Part shown: positions 19,745-30,672 of the stretch, one piece after another
How positions within the stretch are numbered: the stretch's first letter is position 1
How the letters are laid out: each line of letters starts with the position of its first letter
Assembly (NCBI GenBank): GCA_005239465.1
Contig: SPAW01000004.1
Coordinates: 29,414 to 93,413, forward strand
DNA length: 64,000 bases
Direction of reading: 5' to 3'
Origin: Nitrospira sp.
GTDB taxonomy: Bacteria > Nitrospirota > Nitrospiria > Nitrospirales > Nitrospiraceae
Made by a program: the position numbers and the translations under genes
Notes under the pieces: generated by a model
Seen by the model: only the letters and a program-made list of their open reading frames with translations
The model's database searches: none
Told to the model about the DNA's origin: nothing

Positions 19745-20764
19745 ATGCACATGAAGAAAAAGCCTGCCTATACTGTTGCGGTGGTCGGTGCGACAGGGGC
19801 TGTGGGTACCGAAATGATCGATGTGCTCGAAGAGCGCATGTTCCCGGTCGGGACACTTATTCCGTTAGCCTCGTCCCGTTCTGCTGGGGGAACCGTCACT
19901 TTTCGTGGCGAAGCGATTCCTGTCCAAGTGCTCACGAAGGATTCATTTGCGACCGTAGATATTGCGCTGTTTTCCGCCGGAGCGGACATCAGTCGAGAAT
20001 TTGCACCGATCGCGGCCAAGGCGGGAGCTGTCGTGATCGACAACAGCGCGGCCTGGCGGATGGAACCGGATGTGCCGCTCGTGGTTCCGGAGGTGAACGA
20101 ACACGACATAGCGAATCATAAGGGCATCATCGCCAATCCCAACTGCTCGACCATCCAATTGGTCGTGGCGCTGAAGCCGTTGCATGACCGGGCGAGGATT
20201 CGGCGGATCGTCGTGACCACGTTCCAGTCGGTCTCGGGAACTGGCAAAGAAGCGATGGACGAATTGATGACTGAGACTCAGGACCTACTCAGCTTCAAGG
20301 AAGCGACGCCCAAGGTCTATCCATATCAGATTGCTTTCAATTGCCTTCCGCAGATCGACGATTTTCTTCCCAACGGCTACACGAAGGAAGAAATGAAGAT
20401 GCTCAATGAGACCCGCAAGATCATGGGAGATCGATCCATTCAGGTTACCGCGACCACCGTGAGAGTCCCTGTTTATGTCGGCCACTCTGAAGCGGTGAAC
20501 ATCGAAACGGAGCAGAAGCTGACGGCCAACGAAGCGCGGGCGATCCTGTCCAAGGCCCCAGGTGTGCAGATCTTTGACGATCCTGCCCACAAGCTCTACC
20601 CCATGCCGCTGGATGTGGCGGGCAAAGACGAGGTCTATGTCGGACGTGTGCGCGAAGATGAATCCATCGCCAATGGTCTCAATCTCTGGGTGGTCGCGGA
20701 TAATCTTCGCAAAGGGGCCGCGCTGAATGCAGTCCAGATCGCCGAATGCCTGGTGAAGAACTAG
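19745..20764 (+). CDS. asd: Aspartate-semialdehyde dehydrogenase
   Basis: 339 residues. It reduces aspartyl phosphate to aspartate semialdehyde, the branch point for lysine/diaminopimelate, threonine and methionine. NADP-binding GATGAVGTEMIDVLEER is at the N-terminus, the catalytic Cys is in NPNCSTIQLV, and a conserved substrate-binding His segment is in VYVGHSEAVNIE. The length fits the Gram-positive/archaeal-like shorter class. The stop codon TAG touches repeat copy C. Confidence 0.96.
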   Translation: MHMKKKPAYTVAVVGATGAVGTEMIDVLEERMFPVGTLIPLASSRSAGGTVTFRGEAIPVQVLTKDSFATVDIALFSAGADISREFAPIAAKAGAVVIDNSAAWRMEPDVPLVVPEVNEHDIANHKGIIANPNCSTIQLVVALKPLHDRARIRRIVVTTFQSVSGTGKEAMDELMTETQDLLSFKEATPKVYPYQIAFNCLPQIDDFLPNGYTKEEMKMLNETRKIMGDRSIQVTATTVRVPVYVGHSEAVNIETEQKLTANEARAILSKAPGVQIFDDPAHKLYPMPLDVAGKDEVYVGRVREDESIANGLNLWVVADNLRKGAALNAVQIAECLVKN

Positions 20765-21010
20765 CAGGACGCTGAAACAGCCCGCCAGTGTCGTTCTCGC
20801 CTCGCTCCGGGCCCCAGGGGACTGGCTCCGGCATTGCCGGTGCCTGTCCCGCTATTTAAACAGGGACAGTCGCCGGTCGGAAGGGCGACAGTCCCTATCG
20901 CGGGCTGTGGCCTTAGTTGGGGTATGGCGCGTCTCGGACTTCGGCGAGCTCAGTCGAGCCGCGCGCCAGGGCTGGGCGGGTGAGAATGAAGGCTGTTTGA
21001 GTGTCCTGCA
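20765..21010. repeat. Large inverted-repeat element, copy C
   Basis: The left arm at 20765-20783 (CAGGACGCTGAAACAGCCC) pairs with the right arm at 20991-21009 (GGCTGTTTGAGTGTCCTG). The interior holds other hairpins: GGGACAGTCGCC facing GGGCGACAGTCCC around 20863-20897, and GGGACTGGCTCCGGCA facing TGCCGGTGCC before it. It begins directly after the asd stop codon. The interior differs from those of copies A, B and D while the arms are shared. Confidence 0.78.
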
Positions 21011-21036
21011 AGCTGTTTTTGTACGGGTGGCTACTC

Positions 21037-21291
21037 ATGCCGGAATGGACCGCTCTCGGCAAGTTCTTGATCGGAATCGGGGTCGGGATTGTTCTCCTTG
21101 GAGTGCTGTTGCTCGCGGCAGATCGTGTTCCAGGGCTGGGGAGCGCCTTTAGTTGGTTGGGCAAACTTCCCGGCGATCTGTCCTTCAAACGTGATAACGT
21201 CAGTTTTTATTTTCCCGTCGCCACCGGTCTTCTCCTCAGTATCGTTCTGAGTCTGCTATTCTATGTACTGGGATGGCTGTTCCGCCGATGA
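21037..21291 (+). CDS. DUF2905 family small membrane protein
   Basis: 84 residues from ATG 21037. Two predicted membrane helices (GKFLIGIGVGIVLLGVLLLA and ATGLLLSIVLSLLFYVLGWL) bracket the conserved loop LGKLPGDLSFKRDNVSFYFP, the DUF2905 signature. Function unknown. It overlaps the next gene by 19 bases. The frame continues upstream to 21001, but that part lies in repeat copy C. Confidence 0.85.
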   Translation: MPEWTALGKFLIGIGVGIVLLGVLLLAADRVPGLGSAFSWLGKLPGDLSFKRDNVSFYFPVATGLLLSIVLSLLFYVLGWLFRR

Positions 21292-22502
21292 TTACGCGAC
21301 AGGTCTGTGCCGGCATGGTTGGATTGGCGATGGGATTGGGGTGTGCGGTGGCGCCTCCAGCCCATTCGGCCCAATCGATTCGTGTCCTGCTGGCGTCCGA
21401 TGTTCAGCGGTTGGAGGTGCGCGCTGAGAACACCATATGGGTGACGGATGCGCAGGATCGGGCGCATTTCTATCGCTCCTCCCTTCGGATCGAAGTGCGA
21501 GGCCAGGCGCTGCTGCTGAATGGAGCTCGTGTTGCTGGTGATCAGCTGACCCTACGCGCAGGAGATCATGACCTGAAGCTTTGGTTGCCGCGCCAAAACG
21601 GCAACGGCAATGGGACATCCTTACAGTCAGGTGATGAAAAGGCCGCGCTGCAAGTCAGTGGTTTAGTCCAGTTAGTCCGCCGTGGGAAAGGCGTGCTGGT
21701 CGTCAATCAGGTCGACCTGGAAGAGTATGTAAAGGGGGTCGTGCCGGCTGAAGTCAATTCCGCCTGGCATCCCGAGATGCTCAAGGTGCAGGCAGTTGCG
21801 GCCAGGACCTATGCGCTCTATCAGCACATGCTCAGCGCGTCTCGTGATTATGATGTTGCTGCTGGCATTCAGGATCAGGTCTATCGGGGCCGCCAGGGCA
21901 TTGATGCGCGGGTGGAACAGGCGGTAGAGTCAACGAAAGGATTGGTGGTGACCCATCAAGGTGCGCCGATCTATGCGGCGTTCTCGTCGACGGCCGCCGG
22001 TATTACCGAAGATGCCGTGATCGTCTGGTCGAAAGACTTGCCTTATTTGAAAGGCGTCGAGTGTCCGTTCGACGTAGAGTCCCCTTATTATCAATGGAAA
22101 GCCGCTTTCAAGATCGACACGCTGGAGAAGAATCTGCGGCAACAAGGATTCGCGGTCGGGACGATCGCGACGCTCACGCCACTCGCCCAAAGCCGTGCAG
22201 GCCGCGTGGCCACACTGCGCATCTTGCACTCCAAAGGCGAGCTAATTCTGCGTGGAGAAGAACTTCGCAAAGCGGTGGGCTATACGGTGGTGCCCAGCAC
22301 GCAGTTTACGATTGAATCGATCGGCCAGGAGGTCGTGCTCTCTGGGTATGGGGCAGGCCATGCAGTCGGCTTATGCCAATGGGGCGCCAAAGAGCTGGCG
22401 GAGTTGGGCTACTCCTTTTCCAGTATTCTTCGCTATTACTATCCGGGGACGGAACTTCAGAATGCCTCACTGACGCAGGCACCCCCAATGCCTGCGTCCT
22501 AA
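21273..22502 (+). CDS. SpoIID/LytB domain protein
   Basis: About 409 residues with an N-terminal signal peptide ending near AHSAQ. The SpoIID/LytB core includes VNQVDLEEYVKGVVPAEVNSAWHPEMLKVQAVAARTY (the conserved E and YALYQ region) and GYGAGHAVGLCQWGAKELAELGYSF near the C-terminus. SpoIID-type enzymes are lytic transglycosylases acting on denuded glycan strands; in non-sporulating bacteria homologues work in cell wall remodelling or division. An alternative start is ATG 21288. The stop overlaps the queA start (TAATG). Confidence 0.88.
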   Translation: MAVPPMITRQVCAGMVGLAMGLGCAVAPPAHSAQSIRVLLASDVQRLEVRAENTIWVTDAQDRAHFYRSSLRIEVRGQALLLNGARVAGDQLTLRAGDHDLKLWLPRQNGNGNGTSLQSGDEKAALQVSGLVQLVRRGKGVLVVNQVDLEEYVKGVVPAEVNSAWHPEMLKVQAVAARTYALYQHMLSASRDYDVAAGIQDQVYRGRQGIDARVEQAVESTKGLVVTHQGAPIYAAFSSTAAGITEDAVIVWSKDLPYLKGVECPFDVESPYYQWKAAFKIDTLEKNLRQQGFAVGTIATLTPLAQSRAGRVATLRILHSKGELILRGEELRKAVGYTVVPSTQFTIESIGQEVVLSGYGAGHAVGLCQWGAKELAELGYSFSSILRYYYPGTELQNASLTQAPPMPAS

Positions 22503-23521
22503 TGCAACTCTCCGACTTCGACTTTCCGTTCGATCCTGCCCTCGTCGCCTCGCAGCCCGTCATTCCTCGCGATCGTGCGCGATTGCTGCTCTTGGATCGA
22601 AAAAAGCATCAACTCGTCCATCACCATGTCTCCGATCTTCCCGAGTTGCTTGAACCCGGCGATCTTCTTGTCGTGAATGATACGAAGGTAGTGGCTGCAC
22701 GGGTGTCAGGAACAAAAAGGTCGACGGGGACGCCGGTCGAGGTGTTGTTCGTCAAGGATCTCGGCGATGGCGTATGGGAGATCATGGTCAAAGGCACGTT
22801 CCATGTTGGTCAGGTCATCGAATTCGATGGGCAGTCTCGCGCGACGATTCTGAAACGGGATGCCACGGGCACGCAGGTAAAAGTGGAAAGCCCCATATCA
22901 GTCGCGCAATTACTCCGAGCACGAGGAGTCATGCCACTTCCGCCGTACCTCGAGCGTGCGTCAACCCAGGAGGATCACCTCTGGTATCAAACGGTCTTTG
23001 CAAAAAGCGAGGGCGCGATTGCCGCGCCGACAGCGGGGCTCCACTTTACCCCGGAACTCCTCTCGCGGCTGGATGCTTCCGCGATCAGAATGGCCATGGT
23101 GACCCTTCATGTCGGCCCAGGAACGTTTATGCCTGTTGTGACAGAGCGTATTGAGGACCACCGGATGGGTGAAGAAGTATTTGAGGTCGGCGAAGAAACC
23201 GTCAAGGCGATTGGTCAGACGAAACATGCCGGTCGGCGGGTCGTTGCCGTCGGAACTACGGTTGTCCGTTCGCTTGAAACCGCTGCGCGAGAAAAGGGCC
23301 GGGTTGTCCCAACGTCCGGCGGGAGCCGTCTGTTCATCACACCAGGATTTCAATTCAACGTGGTTGATGCCCTCATGACGAACTTCCACCTTCCACGAAC
23401 CACACTCTTGATGTTGGTGTCGGCGTTTGCCGGTGTCGGGATGGTTCGGAGGGCCTATGAAGAAGCAATCAGGGAGCGGTATCGCTTTTACAGCTACGGC
23501 GACGCGATGCTGATTCTTTAG
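22502..23521 (+). CDS. queA: tRNA preQ1(34) S-adenosylmethionine ribosyltransferase-isomerase
   Basis: 339 residues from ATG 22502 (MQLSDFDFPFDPALVASQP). It transfers and isomerises the ribose of SAM onto preQ1 in tRNA to form epoxyqueuosine. Conserved blocks include PRDRARLLLLDR, DLLVVNDTKVVAARV, the segment APTAGLHFTPELL and GTTVVRSLE, with TNFHLPRTTLLMLVSAFAG near the end. The frame is open further upstream, but that part overlaps the spoIID-like gene. Coupled to it through the TAATG overlap. Confidence 0.96.
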   Translation: MQLSDFDFPFDPALVASQPVIPRDRARLLLLDRKKHQLVHHHVSDLPELLEPGDLLVVNDTKVVAARVSGTKRSTGTPVEVLFVKDLGDGVWEIMVKGTFHVGQVIEFDGQSRATILKRDATGTQVKVESPISVAQLLRARGVMPLPPYLERASTQEDHLWYQTVFAKSEGAIAAPTAGLHFTPELLSRLDASAIRMAMVTLHVGPGTFMPVVTERIEDHRMGEEVFEVGEETVKAIGQTKHAGRRVVAVGTTVVRSLETAAREKGRVVPTSGGSRLFITPGFQFNVVDALMTNFHLPRTTLLMLVSAFAGVGMVRRAYEEAIRERYRFYSYGDAMLIL

Positions 23522-23572
23522 CCGATCAAGCTCTGAATCAGCATCGAACAGTCTTTTGTGAGTGGGACACTC

Positions 23573-24271
23573 TTAGAGCAATTCGCGGTGGATCTTAATC
23601 GGAATCTTGGTTTTGAGGGATTCTTGATATGCGACCAGAGCACGTTGCTGTTTCTGAAAGAGCATGTCTTGCAGCACGCGATCCTGAGCCGTCGCGGCCT
23701 TGGATGGATCAGAGTCTTGCGGCCTCGTCATGAGAGCTTGTCCTTCGGAGATCTCTGAGGGGGTGAGCGCCACGGAATCGCGAACGAACATCCGCGCTTT
23801 GTTTCCGAGGACCTCCTTGTACTGCGCGGCTTCAAACGCAGCCGGCGTCAAGTGGTTGGCCGCGAGGAGGCGTTGGTAGAGCTCGGGGTCGAAGGCTCCG
23901 TTCTTTTGAAAGTCAGGTATTTGGACGATCATTTCACGCAAATCCGCATCAGTGACCGTCACGCCCATATCTTTGGCGGCAATGAGCCAGACGCGATTGT
24001 CGACGAGTTGTTCGATGACGTATTGTTTGATGGTTTCATCCTTGAATTCGCCGGGGACTTTTTCCTTGTAGAAACGGTACATGTTTTCATAGGTCCGCCG
24101 GAACTCGTCGCTGGAGACTGTGAGATCTCCAACATTCGCCACGGCGTTACTTGCTTGTTCGCCGAATCCCCACCATCCCATCGTAATCACAAAGGCGATG
24201 GCCAAGATACCCATCATGGATTTGAGCAACAAGGGATAGTTATGCGCCGCGTTTCGCATTGCCTTAATCAT
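23573..24271 (-). CDS. SurA N-terminal domain protein, no PPIase domain
   Basis: 232 residues. An uncleaved N-terminal anchor (LLLKSMMGILAIAFVITMGWWGF) is followed by a periplasmic helical domain like the N-terminus of PpiD/SurA: a SSDEFRRTYENMYRFYK-type segment, then VIEQLVDNRVWLIAAKDMGV. The parvulin domain expected in SurA/PpiD is missing; the protein ends soon after the chaperone domain. Likely a membrane-anchored folding factor for secreted proteins. Convergent with queA and divergent from the RDD gene. Confidence 0.82.
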   Translation of the reverse strand: MIKAMRNAAHNYPLLLKSMMGILAIAFVITMGWWGFGEQASNAVANVGDLTVSSDEFRRTYENMYRFYKEKVPGEFKDETIKQYVIEQLVDNRVWLIAAKDMGVTVTDADLREMIVQIPDFQKNGAFDPELYQRLLAANHLTPAAFEAAQYKEVLGNKARMFVRDSVALTPSEISEGQALMTRPQDSDPSKAATAQDRVLQDMLFQKQQRALVAYQESLKTKIPIKIHRELL

Positions 24272-24493
24272 GAAGTCCTCTCATCCGTTCAAATATCCCA
24301 AGATTGTACTTGTGGGCAGGTCTGAAGGCAAGATCATGCAGGTCATGAACGGGTGACCTGGCGCATGTGGTGTCCCGGAGCACAGAGGATCGACGGTAGA
24401 CGAGGTTTACGAGTCCATCCTTTTCGGTGCGGAGTTGGCTGCCTGGCGATTAGGACTCTGAAAAGAAGGCCGTGAAAAAAGAATGGTCTTTGT

Positions 24494-24522
24494 TTGTGCA
24501 AAATGCTGGATTTTGTTATACT
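24494..24522 (+). promoter_or_regulatory. Sigma-70 promoter of the RDD gene
   Basis: TTGTGC (24494-24499), a 17-bp spacer and TATACT (24517-24522). Transcription would start near 24529, just ahead of the AGAAGGAGA ribosome site at 24535-24543. This placement argues against any start codon upstream of 24530. Confidence 0.6.
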
Positions 24523-24547
24523 TTGCCACGAATTAGAAGGAGATCCC

Positions 24548-26118
<1,571 letters not shown>

Positions 26119-26131
26119 GGTTCCATCCCTC

Positions 26132-27010
26132 ATGCGGATGGTCAATTTGCGCGCACCCTACAACGCGAGGCGTCTTGCCTTCGCCCTCGCCGTCATTCTC
26201 CTGCTCGGCTTTCTGCTCTTGCCTAGCCAACTCCAAGGTGTGTTCCAGCAGTTGGGCAGCCCTGTCGGATGGATTTTGAGTTGGCCCCTCCGAGCTGTGG
26301 CCAGCGTCCGTGACGGGATCGCTGATCTCTGGACCGGCTACGCGGCGTTACAGGGGGTAGAAGAAGAAAATAGGCAATTGCGGAAGGAACTGGAATACCT
26401 CCAAGGGCAAAATAGCCAACTCCGCGAAGCGGCGGCGGCGACGGAACGGCTCACGGCACTGTTGGAATTTAAGGCGCAAGTGCTTCCTTCAATGATCGCC
26501 GCACAAGTGATCGGCCGTGATACCGGGAATTGGTACCGAACGATTATCCTGAACAAGGGCGAGTCGGACGGACTTGAGCCGGATATGGGCGTGATTACTG
26601 CTGTCGGTGTGGTAGGACGTATTGTGAAAACGACAGCCGCCACCTCGGTAGTGTTGCTGGCGACGGACCCGAACAACGCGATCGCTGGGTTGATCCAGCG
26701 AACGAGAGATGAAGGGATCGTTGAAGGGACCACGCAGGGGCTGGCTCACCTCAAGTATATTCCGTTGTTGTCGAGCGCACGGACCGGCGATCGAGTCGTG
26801 ACGTCTGGATTGGTGGGGGGCTTTCCTCGCGGCCTAGCCATCGGGACGATCACGAGGATCGACAAAGAAGAAGGGGCGCTGTTCCAGTCCGCGGAACTCA
26901 CTCCGGAAGTTGATGCGAACCGAGTGGAAGAAGTTCTGGTGATTCAGTCTCCGTATGTCCCGACCGAAGGGGAGCGCCTTGGCGCTCCGAGTGTGAAGCC
27001 AAAGTCATGA
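26132..27010 (+). CDS. mreC: Rod shape-determining protein MreC
   Basis: 292 residues: one N-terminal membrane helix (LAFALAVILLLGFLLLPSQ), a coiled coil (about residues 70-105, EEENRQLRKELEYLQGQNSQL), then the periplasmic beta domain (VIGRDTGNWYRTIILNKGESDGL; VGRIVKTTAATSVVLLATD). It links MreB filaments to PBP2 in the periplasm. Ends overlapping the mreD start by 4 bases. Confidence 0.95.
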   Translation: MRMVNLRAPYNARRLAFALAVILLLGFLLLPSQLQGVFQQLGSPVGWILSWPLRAVASVRDGIADLWTGYAALQGVEEENRQLRKELEYLQGQNSQLREAAAATERLTALLEFKAQVLPSMIAAQVIGRDTGNWYRTIILNKGESDGLEPDMGVITAVGVVGRIVKTTAATSVVLLATDPNNAIAGLIQRTRDEGIVEGTTQGLAHLKYIPLLSSARTGDRVVTSGLVGGFPRGLAIGTITRIDKEEGALFQSAELTPEVDANRVEEVLVIQSPYVPTEGERLGAPSVKPKS

Positions 27011-27507
27011 AAGCGCTGTTGTACGTGATCCTCATCGCCGGTCTTGTTCCGATTCAATCCGTCCTACTGCCGCATGTGAGCGTGTGGGGTGTGAAGCCGG
27101 ATATCGGTTTCATTGCGGTATGCCTGGTTGGCTTGTTTGGGGGAGAACTCGAAGGGCTGTTGGTCGGTCTCGCCCTGGGATGGGTCATGAGCCTTTTTTC
27201 TGCCGAAGATCTGACCTTTAGCATGGTGACAAAGGGAGGCGTGGGATATGTGGCCGGTCTCGCTGGCAGACAGGTCGCGCATCTCACTCCGGTTGCCCTT
27301 GTCGTGGGGCTTCTAGTGACATCGTGTCTGGCCGGACTTCTCACAGCTGTTGCACTGAAGCCAAATGACGAGCAAGATCTGTGGTGGGCGCTCCGGGCTG
27401 TCGTGCTCCCTCAGGCTTGTTTTGATGCCGTGGTAGGCGGAGCGCTCTATTGGCTGGTGTGGAATCGATTGAACGTTGAACGGTGGGTCTCGGAATATCG
27501 AGCGTAG
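27007..27507 (+). CDS. mreD: Rod shape-determining protein MreD
   Basis: 166 residues, about five hydrophobic spans, the usual MreD size. Identified by hydropathy, a short KPDIGFIAVCLVGLFGGELEG segment typical of MreD and its place between mreC and the PBP2 gene. Overlaps mreC by 4 bases (ATGA). Membrane partner of MreC in the elongasome. Confidence 0.9.
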   Translation: MKALLYVILIAGLVPIQSVLLPHVSVWGVKPDIGFIAVCLVGLFGGELEGLLVGLALGWVMSLFSAEDLTFSMVTKGGVGYVAGLAGRQVAHLTPVALVVGLLVTSCLAGLLTAVALKPNDEQDLWWALRAVVLPQACFDAVVGGALYWLVWNRLNVERWVSEYRA

Positions 27508-27515
27508 GAAACCAC

Positions 27516-29387
27516 ATGGCGTCGGCAAGTTATCCAGAAGCAGAACTCGGTGAACTCCATCGCAGGCTTACGATTCTACGAGTGGGGCTCTTGTTGGTGG
27601 TGGCGTTGCTCGGCCTCCGCCTGTGGCATCTGCAAATCCGCGAGGGGCCTTACTACCGAGATCTCTCGGAAAACAATCGAACCAGGCTTGTGCTTCTTGA
27701 GCCGGCCCGCGGGCTCATCTATGACCGGCATGGCGTACTGTTGGCGAACAATGTTCCGAGCTTCAGTCTCTATGTCACGTTGGAAGACGTGAAGGATCGC
27801 GAGGCTTTGATTCAGAAGCTGACCGACTTGCTCGGCTTGGATGCAGCGCTCATCCGGAAAAAGCTGACGGGGAAGGGGAGCAAGCTGCTCCCGCGCAAGA
27901 TCAAGGATCGAATGACGCTCCGCGATGCTACGGTGATTGAATCCCATCGCTTGGATCTCCCAGGTGTCATGGTCCAAGTCGAGTCGCAACGCAATTATCC
28001 CGGCGGCGTGACGGCGGCCCATCTCTTGGGCTACGTCGGAGAAATCTCGGCGGATCAACTGGAGAAACCGGAGTTTGCGGATTTACATCAAGGCAGCGTC
28101 GTCGGCCAGTATGGGGTTGAAAAATCCTACGATCGTCACGTGTGGGGTCAGGCTGGCCAGAAGAGTGTCGAAGTCGATGCACTCGGTCACGAAACGAAGG
28201 CGGCGGTCGTCGAAAAGCCGCAGGCGGGGAACGACCTCTATCTCACCATCGATGTTCGACTGCAGAAAGTCGCAGAGGAGTTATTGGGTGAGGAGTCTGG
28301 CGCCATCGTTGTGTTGGATCCAACCAATGGCGATATTCTGGCCATGGCCAGCCGTCCGGCGTTCGATCCGAATGTTCTTTCGCGAGAACTGACGCCCAAC
28401 CAGTGGGTCGAGATTGTGCAGGACGAAGGACGTCCGTTGAACAATCGCGCGTCTCAGGGACAGTACCCTCCGGGTTCCACGTTTAAAATTCCCATGGCGG
28501 TCGCCGCGTTGGAGACGAATACAATGTCGCCCTCCAGCACCGTGCACTGCAACGGTGGTTATCAGTTCGGCAAGCGGCTCTATCATGACTGGAAAGCGGG
28601 CGGGCATGGCTCCGTCGCTCTCCATAGCGCCCTGGTGCATTCCTGCGACGTGTATTTTTATACGGTGGGCCAGCGAATGGGGATCGATGTCATGGCCGAC
28701 TTCGGCAAGGAATTTGGACTTGGGCAAGGAACGGGTGTGGAGTTGCCATCGGAGCGATCAGGCATTATGCCGTCCAGTGCGTGGAAGCAGAAGGCGAAGA
28801 ACGAACCCTGGTTGCCTGGTGAAACGATCTCGGCGGCGATCGGGCAAGGCTATGTGACGGTGACCCCGTTGCAGATGGCGAGTTTGATCGGAACCGTTGC
28901 CAATAATGGGGTGAGTTACCGTCCTCGTCTGGTGCAGGCCGTGATGGATCGGACGACGGGAAACCTGCAAGAGTTGCCGGCGGTTCCGCGTGGAAAGGTC
29001 AAGGCTAAGCCTGAAACGTTTCGCCTGATCAAAGATGCGCTGGCTGATGTCGTCGAAGTCGGAACGGCGACCAAGGCGAAGTCCTCCCTGGTGACGATCG
29101 GAGGAAAAACGGGGACGGCTCAGGTGGCGGCGCTCCGAACGGGGCCGAAACAAGACATCCCCAAAAAGCTCCGCGACCATGCGTGGTTTGTCGCGTTCGC
29201 CCCTGTGGAGTCGCCGAAGATCGCGGTCGCCGTTCTTGTCGAGCACATGGGACACGGAGGGTCCGCTGCGGCTCCTCTCGCGAAGGAAGTCATTGAAACT
29301 TACATCAAGCTTGCCCCGCAGGTCCCGATGGTGACCTCGGATTCCTCCAGGGTGGACCAGGCTCGACGATCGTCGGAAAAGTCATGA
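27516..29387 (+). CDS. mrdA: Penicillin-binding protein 2 (elongasome transpeptidase)
   Basis: 623 residues from ATG 27516. N-terminal membrane anchor (GLLLVVALLGLRLWHLQ), a dimerisation/pedestal domain (NRTRLVLLEPARGLIYDRHG), then the transpeptidase domain with the three active-site boxes: YPPGSTFKIP (Ser-x-x-Lys), HSCDVYFY (in place of SxN) and GGKTGTAQV. Cross-links peptidoglycan during side-wall growth with RodA. Overlaps rodA by 4 bases. Confidence 0.96.
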   Translation: MASASYPEAELGELHRRLTILRVGLLLVVALLGLRLWHLQIREGPYYRDLSENNRTRLVLLEPARGLIYDRHGVLLANNVPSFSLYVTLEDVKDREALIQKLTDLLGLDAALIRKKLTGKGSKLLPRKIKDRMTLRDATVIESHRLDLPGVMVQVESQRNYPGGVTAAHLLGYVGEISADQLEKPEFADLHQGSVVGQYGVEKSYDRHVWGQAGQKSVEVDALGHETKAAVVEKPQAGNDLYLTIDVRLQKVAEELLGEESGAIVVLDPTNGDILAMASRPAFDPNVLSRELTPNQWVEIVQDEGRPLNNRASQGQYPPGSTFKIPMAVAALETNTMSPSSTVHCNGGYQFGKRLYHDWKAGGHGSVALHSALVHSCDVYFYTVGQRMGIDVMADFGKEFGLGQGTGVELPSERSGIMPSSAWKQKAKNEPWLPGETISAAIGQGYVTVTPLQMASLIGTVANNGVSYRPRLVQAVMDRTTGNLQELPAVPRGKVKAKPETFRLIKDALADVVEVGTATKAKSSLVTIGGKTGTAQVAALRTGPKQDIPKKLRDHAWFVAFAPVESPKIAVAVLVEHMGHGGSAAAPLAKEVIETYIKLAPQVPMVTSDSSRVDQARRSSEKS

Positions 29388-30505
29388 TCGATCGATTGAC
29401 GGATAATCGTGGTCTCGACAACTTTGATCTCCGCTATCTGGGATTGGTCCTCGCCATTCTTGGAATCGGGGTGCTCTCAATCCATAGCGTCACCCATGCT
29501 CAGCAGGGCGGGGTTGCGCCGTATTATCTCAAGCAGTTGGTGTGGATATTTTTGGGAGCGGTTGCATTCGTCGTGATGTGGGTGTCGGACTATCATCGCA
29601 TTGCGCGGCTGGCGTATCCGGCGTACGCACTCGTGTTGCTGATGCTGGCATTTGTCCTGGTCGAAGGGCGAACGAGCAAAGGAGCGCAGCGATGGATTGC
29701 GTTGGGGCCGTTCAGTTTTCAGCCCTCGGAGTTCGCCAAGCTCGTGCTCATTCTAGTGCTGGCCCATTACTACTCGAAGGCGCCGCGCGCGGGGTGGCTC
29801 CAACGCGTGATCGTGCCGGGGTCCTTGATGTTACCCGGACTCGTCCTGATTCTGAAACAGCCGGACTTGGGAAGCGGGCTGAGTTTCGTCGCGGTCTATG
29901 CCGCGATGCTCTTGATGGTTGGAGTCCGGTCTCAGGCGTTGGGTGTCATGCTCCTCTTCTCGGTCATGCTGTTCCCGTTTGCCTGGGAAGGGCTGTGGGG
30001 GTCCTTGCATGATTATCAGCGACAGCGCATTATGACGTTCGTCGATCCGGACTATGATCCGGGTGGGAAAGGCTATCATGCGTTGCAGTCGAAGATTGCG
30101 ATCGGTTCAGGGGAATTGATGGGGAAAGGACTCTACGGCGGTACCCAAAGCCAGCTGAAGTTTCTGCCGGAAGGGCATACCGATTTCGTCTTTGCGGTCT
30201 ATGCAGAAGAATGGGGATTTCTTGGCGTGCTCTTGCTGCTGGTGCTATTTGTCGCGCTCATCTGGTTGTCGCTTGAAATCGCTTCCAAGGCGAAGGATCA
30301 GCTCGGTGCGCTGCTCGCAGTAGGGATCGTGGCTATGCTCTGTTTCTGCGTCGTGGTCAATATCGGCATGACGGCGGGGATGTTTCCGATCGTGGGTATT
30401 CCCTTGCCGCTGGTGAGTTATGGCGGAAGCGCTACGATTATGACGATGGCGTCGTTGGGATTGTTGCTGAATGTCAAGCGAAGGCGGCTGAGTTTGTTCT
30501 ATTGA
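29384..30505 (+). CDS. rodA: Rod shape-determining protein RodA (SEDS glycosyltransferase)
   Basis: 373 residues, about ten membrane spans, SEDS family. Conserved GRTSKGAQRWIALGPFSFQPSE and, near the C-terminus, GMFPIVGIPLPLVSYGGSATI. The catalytic Asp region is in KQPDLGSGLSFV. It polymerises lipid II into glycan strands, paired with the PBP2 encoded upstream. Its stop overlaps nothing; the 167 bases to rng hold no evident gene. Confidence 0.96.
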   Translation: MIDRLTDNRGLDNFDLRYLGLVLAILGIGVLSIHSVTHAQQGGVAPYYLKQLVWIFLGAVAFVVMWVSDYHRIARLAYPAYALVLLMLAFVLVEGRTSKGAQRWIALGPFSFQPSEFAKLVLILVLAHYYSKAPRAGWLQRVIVPGSLMLPGLVLILKQPDLGSGLSFVAVYAAMLLMVGVRSQALGVMLLFSVMLFPFAWEGLWGSLHDYQRQRIMTFVDPDYDPGGKGYHALQSKIAIGSGELMGKGLYGGTQSQLKFLPEGHTDFVFAVYAEEWGFLGVLLLLVLFVALIWLSLEIASKAKDQLGALLAVGIVAMLCFCVVVNIGMTAGMFPIVGIPLPLVSYGGSATIMTMASLGLLLNVKRRRLSLFY

Positions 30506-30672
30506 GTTGAGTATTGGCCCGGCGGCACGACTCGGTGCCGGTGGTCCAGAGAGTGGATTCTATCGAGAGCCGGTGGAGTGTGCGGGGTGATAATGAGTAT
30601 CGGACCTGGGCATGGTGCCCGCGTCCATCGCTCCCCGCGAGCCTCTGGGGCTCTCAGACAAAAGGAGTTTGT